A DNA stretch of 27,332 nucleotides from contig NZ_JOJL01000064.1 of NCBI RefSeq assembly GCF_000721705.1, positions 1 to 27,332 on the forward strand. The letters are read 5' to 3'. Within the stretch, counting starts at the first letter, position 1; each line of letters opens with the position of its first letter. The notes under the pieces are model-generated. The model was given only the letters and a program-made list of their open reading frames with translations, ran no database searches and had not been told where the DNA came from. Positions 24,595 to 27,332 of the stretch are shown here, one piece after another. Source of the stretch: Actinoplanes subtropicus (GTDB taxonomy: Bacteria > Actinomycetota > Actinomycetes > Mycobacteriales > Micromonosporaceae). Position numbers and translations under genes: made by a program.

Positions 24595-24720
24595 CGCCCG
24601 TCAGCCGCCTGGACCTGGGCAGCGTCACCCCGGTCCCGGACAAGTGGACGATGAGCGCGAGGCCGGGTCTGTAGTCGTGGTTCAGCAACGCATTCGGGCC
24701 GACAGCGGCTGTACAGAAGA

Positions 24721-24755
24721 TGGCCGCCCTCCCCGCGAAGAGGGGAGGACGGCCA
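24721..24755. terminator. Strong bidirectional terminator
   Basis: TGGCCGCCCTCCCC (24721-24734) pairs with GGGGAGGACGGCCA (24742-24755) with one mismatch and a 7-base loop. It sits between the convergent MDR and lipoprotein genes. Confidence 0.85.
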
Positions 24756-24760
24756 CCGGC

Positions 24761-25117
24761 TCAGCTCGTCGGGGGTTGCGGGAAAACGAGGTTCGCGGTG
24801 ATGTGTTTGCTGGCCAGGGTGTCCTTGATGGTGGTCAGGTGGGCCAGATCGTGAGTGGGGAACCACACCACGAGCGTGCCCAGTCGCGCGTCCCGGGTCA
24901 GGACCACGCCGCCCACCGCGTCGAGCTCTTGCTTCACCGCCGCGGGGCTGTCGCCCTCCAACACCTCCAGTTCATTGACGACGACGCCGTTGTCGACCAG
25001 CGGGCTCGCGGAAACCGCCGGCGTTGCGGAAATGGGCGGGGCACTGGGCCCGCGATGGGAACAGGCGCCGGTAGGCAGCGTCAGCAGGACGGCCATGACC
25101 GCCAGGTACGGTTTCAC
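24761..25117 (-). CDS. Small lipoprotein, possibly an I9-like protease inhibitor
   Basis: 118 residues. Hydrophobic N-terminus MKPYLAVMAVLLTLPTGAC with a lipobox-like cysteine (C19; T at -3 is atypical), then a Ser/Pro linker. A domain of about 75 residues follows: VNELEVLEGDSPAAVKQEL, then GGVVLTRDARLGTLVVWFP and LTTIKDTLASKHITANLVF. The strand-helix-strand-strand-helix-strand pattern with a GG before the second strand resembles inhibitor I9/subtilisin propeptides (inference). I chose GTG 25117, six bases after GAGGA; an ATG at 25123 is only one base from it. The gene follows the protease stop by a few bases, so the two are one operon. Confidence 0.75.
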   Translation of the reverse strand: MKPYLAVMAVLLTLPTGACSHRGPSAPPISATPAVSASPLVDNGVVVNELEVLEGDSPAAVKQELDAVGGVVLTRDARLGTLVVWFPTHDLAHLTTIKDTLASKHITANLVFPQPPTS

Positions 25118-25126
25118 GTCCATTCC

Positions 25127-27043
25127 TCAGGGGATCAGCTTCAGTAGATCGATGATCACCGTGGACAAGGTGCGGCCGTCGGACGGGTCCAGGGCGGTGT
25201 AGGCGCCGCCGGTCGTTGCGGTCCACGATTGCCAGTACGGGGCAATGCTCGTCCCGCCGGAACTGTCGACCTCGAGCAGGCGGATGTCGCGCGCCTTCAG
25301 CGCCGCCAGCGCACCCGTTTGGAAGTCGACGTCGTCCGCCGTTCCGACCACGCCGTCACGGCCGGGGTCGATCCCCGTGTCGCCGCTCAACGGTGGCGTG
25401 GCGATGCCCTCGTTGATGTCGTTGTCGTGCGGGACGTTGTCGCCGAAGTTGATGACCAGTTTCAGGGCGTCGGCACGGAACCCGAGGGAGGCGCCGGTGT
25501 CGGCTTGGCCGATCTCCCAGAGCGCCCTGCCGTACGCCTCGGGACCGTCACCACCACCGCCGAGCGCCAGCCCGTTGACGACAGCCTGAATCGCGGCCGT
25601 GTCCGAGTTGAGTGGCGCGTCGATCTTGAACGGGTAGTCGGTCGAGTCGCCGTAGAGGTTGGGGTAGTCCATCAAACTGGTTACGCCGAACCGGAAGTCG
25701 GTGCCCGGCGACGCGGCCTTGAGATCACTCATGGCCTGCCGCAGTTGCGCTTTCGCTTGGTCGACGACCCCGCCCATGCTGCCGGTCAGGTCGATGGAGA
25801 ACACCACATCGACTTTCGCTGGAAGGTGGAGGGCGCTACCGGCGCAGTCGATGGCCTTCGCCGAGTTGATCTCGTGGAACTTCTGTCCCGGCACTGCGCG
25901 TCCACTGCCCTGGGCCGCGTCGACGATGCATTCCTTCACCTTGACCGCCAGCCGGCCCGAGTCCTTGGCCAGCACCAGTCCGGCCAGTCCGGTCACCTGC
26001 GGCGCCGCCATCGACGTGCCGCTCATCGTGTCGAACTTGTCTGAGCAGAACCACCACAGGAACGAGCAGGAGTGTCCGACAGTGCTGTAGATGTCCGTCC
26101 CGGGCGCGGCCACGGAGACGAGGTTGCCCCGATCCGAGAACGCGGCCAGGTTGCCGCCCGGTTGGGTCGCGGCCACCGACAAGACGTTCTCCGGGAACTC
26201 GCTGACCAGGCCGCCGGGGGCCGAAAGGGCGACGTCACGTGACTCGTTGCCGGCGGCGAACACCCACAAGACATCTTTGTTGTGCCGCTTCGCGTAGAGC
26301 AAGCCCTGTCGCAGGCTCTTGTTCGCCTCGCCGACAAGTGCGACCAGGTCGGCCGGCGAAGGCCGCCGGTACCCCGGTTGGCTCCACCAGTTGGCGTTGT
26401 CCACGTACTGCAGGCTCATGTTGACGACGCGGTCACCGGCGTCGGCCGCGTCGGCCATAGCGGACACCGCCTGCGCGGTCGTGCTGCCGGCGTGGAACTG
26501 GTCCAGCGAGCACTGCCACATGACCCCGGTCACGCCCTGGCCGTTGTTGCCTTCGGCACATATTGTCCCGGACACGTGATTGCCGTGCGTGCTGTTACCG
26601 CCAGCATTCGTACTGGCGATGTTGTGCTTGAGGTCGTCAACAGCGGGATCGAATCCGGCATCGATTACCCCGATCTTGATGCTTTTCGAGCCGGTGACCT
26701 TGTCCCAGGCACCTGGTACGTCCGTCTGTTCCAGGTTCCAGTTGTTGCCGGCCGGGTGAGCCGTGTCCCACGAGCTCCACTTGTTGTCGTTCGGGTACTT
26801 GGCCGAGGGATCCTGGGCGTAGAGGTCGTAGGTGGCCGCGCTGACTCCGGCTGTGGCGGCGATCGCCGCTTTGACGGCGTCCAGCCGCGTGAGTGTGGTC
26901 CCGGCCGGTAACCGCAGCTGGTAAAGCCGGGCCCGGCTCACTGCACCCTGGATGACGGCATGGTTGCCGGCGGCTATGCGGCGGATCAAAGCGTCTGGGT
27001 CGGCATCGTCGAACGAAATCATCACGTTCACCTCGTCAGTCAC
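25127..27043 (-). CDS. Subtilisin-like (S8) protease with C-terminal von Willebrand A domain, 5' end probably truncated
   Basis: 638 residues from the first usable start (GTG 27043). Residues 1-75 look like an I9-type propeptide. The S8 domain spans about 105-405, with D128 (KIGVIDAGFDP), H153 (STHGNHVSGT), oxyanion N266 (FAAGNES) and S344 (SGTSMAAPQ). A vWA domain spans about 409-638, with a MIDAS-like DLTGS (418-422) and GGGGDGPEAYG, suggesting metal-dependent ligand binding. No signal peptide is present although such enzymes are exported. The frame stays open and protein-like upstream to 27247 without any start codon, so the true N-terminus seems lost. Cotranscribed with the lipoprotein at 24761-25117. 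Confidence 0.85.
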   Translation of the reverse strand: MTDEVNVMISFDDADPDALIRRIAAGNHAVIQGAVSRARLYQLRLPAGTTLTRLDAVKAAIAATAGVSAATYDLYAQDPSAKYPNDNKWSSWDTAHPAGNNWNLEQTDVPGAWDKVTGSKSIKIGVIDAGFDPAVDDLKHNIASTNAGGNSTHGNHVSGTICAEGNNGQGVTGVMWQCSLDQFHAGSTTAQAVSAMADAADAGDRVVNMSLQYVDNANWWSQPGYRRPSPADLVALVGEANKSLRQGLLYAKRHNKDVLWVFAAGNESRDVALSAPGGLVSEFPENVLSVAATQPGGNLAAFSDRGNLVSVAAPGTDIYSTVGHSCSFLWWFCSDKFDTMSGTSMAAPQVTGLAGLVLAKDSGRLAVKVKECIVDAAQGSGRAVPGQKFHEINSAKAIDCAGSALHLPAKVDVVFSIDLTGSMGGVVDQAKAQLRQAMSDLKAASPGTDFRFGVTSLMDYPNLYGDSTDYPFKIDAPLNSDTAAIQAVVNGLALGGGGDGPEAYGRALWEIGQADTGASLGFRADALKLVINFGDNVPHDNDINEGIATPPLSGDTGIDPGRDGVVGTADDVDFQTGALAALKARDIRLLEVDSSGGTSIAPYWQSWTATTGGAYTALDPSDGRTLSTVIIDLLKLIP

Positions 27044-27244
27044 ATATTGCGCACCCGAGGGGAGACGCCCGATACGGTCGGCGCTGGGCGTACCGACGCC
27101 GGCCGGAATGGCACCGGCCGTGGGCGCGACCGTGTGGACGTGTATTTCCAGGCCGTCGCTGATTGCCTTATGGCCGACGAAGATCTGTATCGACCCCTCG
27201 ATGTCTTCCCGGGTCCTGGCCGGTCCCGTAACGGCACGGCCGTT
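27044..27244 (-). pseudogene. Upstream coding remnant of the S8-vWA protease
   Basis: This stretch is in frame with the protease and open to a TGA at 27245-27247. It reads GSIQIFVGHKAISDGLEIHV then PSADRIGRLPSGAQYVTDEV straight into the annotated protein. It contains no ATG, GTG or TTG codon in that frame. It looks like the original N-terminal region after loss of the start and signal peptide. Confidence 0.55.
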
Positions 27245-27332
27245 TCAAGATCATGAGTTTGGTGTGAGTGCCGCGTCGCGGTCTGGCCACAGTGGCGTGT
27301 CGCGGGGCGTGATGGGAACGAAGCTCCGGTAG
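27245..27332. other. Unrelated sequence at the right edge, possibly a mobile-element end
   Basis: Coding similarity to the protease stops here. Read leftward, the segment contains CACACCAAACTCATGATCTT, reminiscent of insertion-sequence ends. It runs off the window, so no element can be defined. Confidence 0.3.

Noticed and set aside
1..27332. CRISPR arrays, tRNA or rRNA genes, and a complete insertion sequence
   Set aside because: No regularly spaced repeats, tRNA-like cloverleaf or rRNA sequence was recognised, and no intact transposase; only edge or scar-like hints of mobile elements.

Overview
This is GC-rich DNA typical of an actinomycete. Two methyl-accepting chemotaxis proteins (motile cells or zoospores), the ECF sigma/ZAS pair, abundant TetR/MarR regulators and leaderless-looking starts suggest the Micromonosporaceae, most likely an Actinoplanes-like genus. 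That placement is inference; there is no rRNA or tRNA in the window to confirm it.

Left part (1-8286): a C-terminal scrap of a probable transposase; a divergent tetR / SnoaL-like pair over a shared palindromic operator; an antisense conserved hypothetical; a secreted lactonase-type beta-propeller protein; a chemotaxis receptor; and a translationally coupled tetR-ABC ATPase-permease export operon read leftward.

Middle (8374-14698), all read leftward: a CLC chloride/proton antiporter with CBS domains, a frameshifted scrap of an NrfD-type membrane subunit, a MarR regulator, two tandem secreted and membrane-anchored DUF4142 proteins, a small unknown protein and a second chemotaxis receptor.

14880-20977 is unusually rich in broken genes. 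It holds a truncated SDR joined to a multiply frameshifted ATPase/regulator, a peroxiredoxin remnant with an internal deletion, a probable MarR tail, a frameshifted tetR fused to foreign sequence, a YCII remnant and a frameshifted SnoaL gene. Intact among them are a polytopic membrane protein, a second secreted lactonase-like protein that shares an upstream motif with the first, and a zinc-free MDR oxidoreductase.

Right part (21009-27332): an ECF sigma factor coupled to a small ZAS anti-sigma factor; an in-frame chimera of a Rieske domain with half a GNAT acetyltransferase; a divergent tetR / prostaglandin-reductase-type MDR pair over twin palindromes; a strong terminator; and a leftward operon of a subtilisin-vWA protease and a small lipoprotein that may be an I9-like inhibitor. 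The protease reading frame stays open upstream of its first usable start until it meets unrelated sequence near 27245, so its 5' end looks cut off.

The dominant theme is redox/stress enzymes with local TetR/MarR control, in a region scarred by deletions, fusions and frameshifts. The best candidates for something new are the protease-lipoprotein pair, the Rieske-GNAT chimera, the diverged DUF4142 pair, and the shared upstream element of the two lactonase-like genes.
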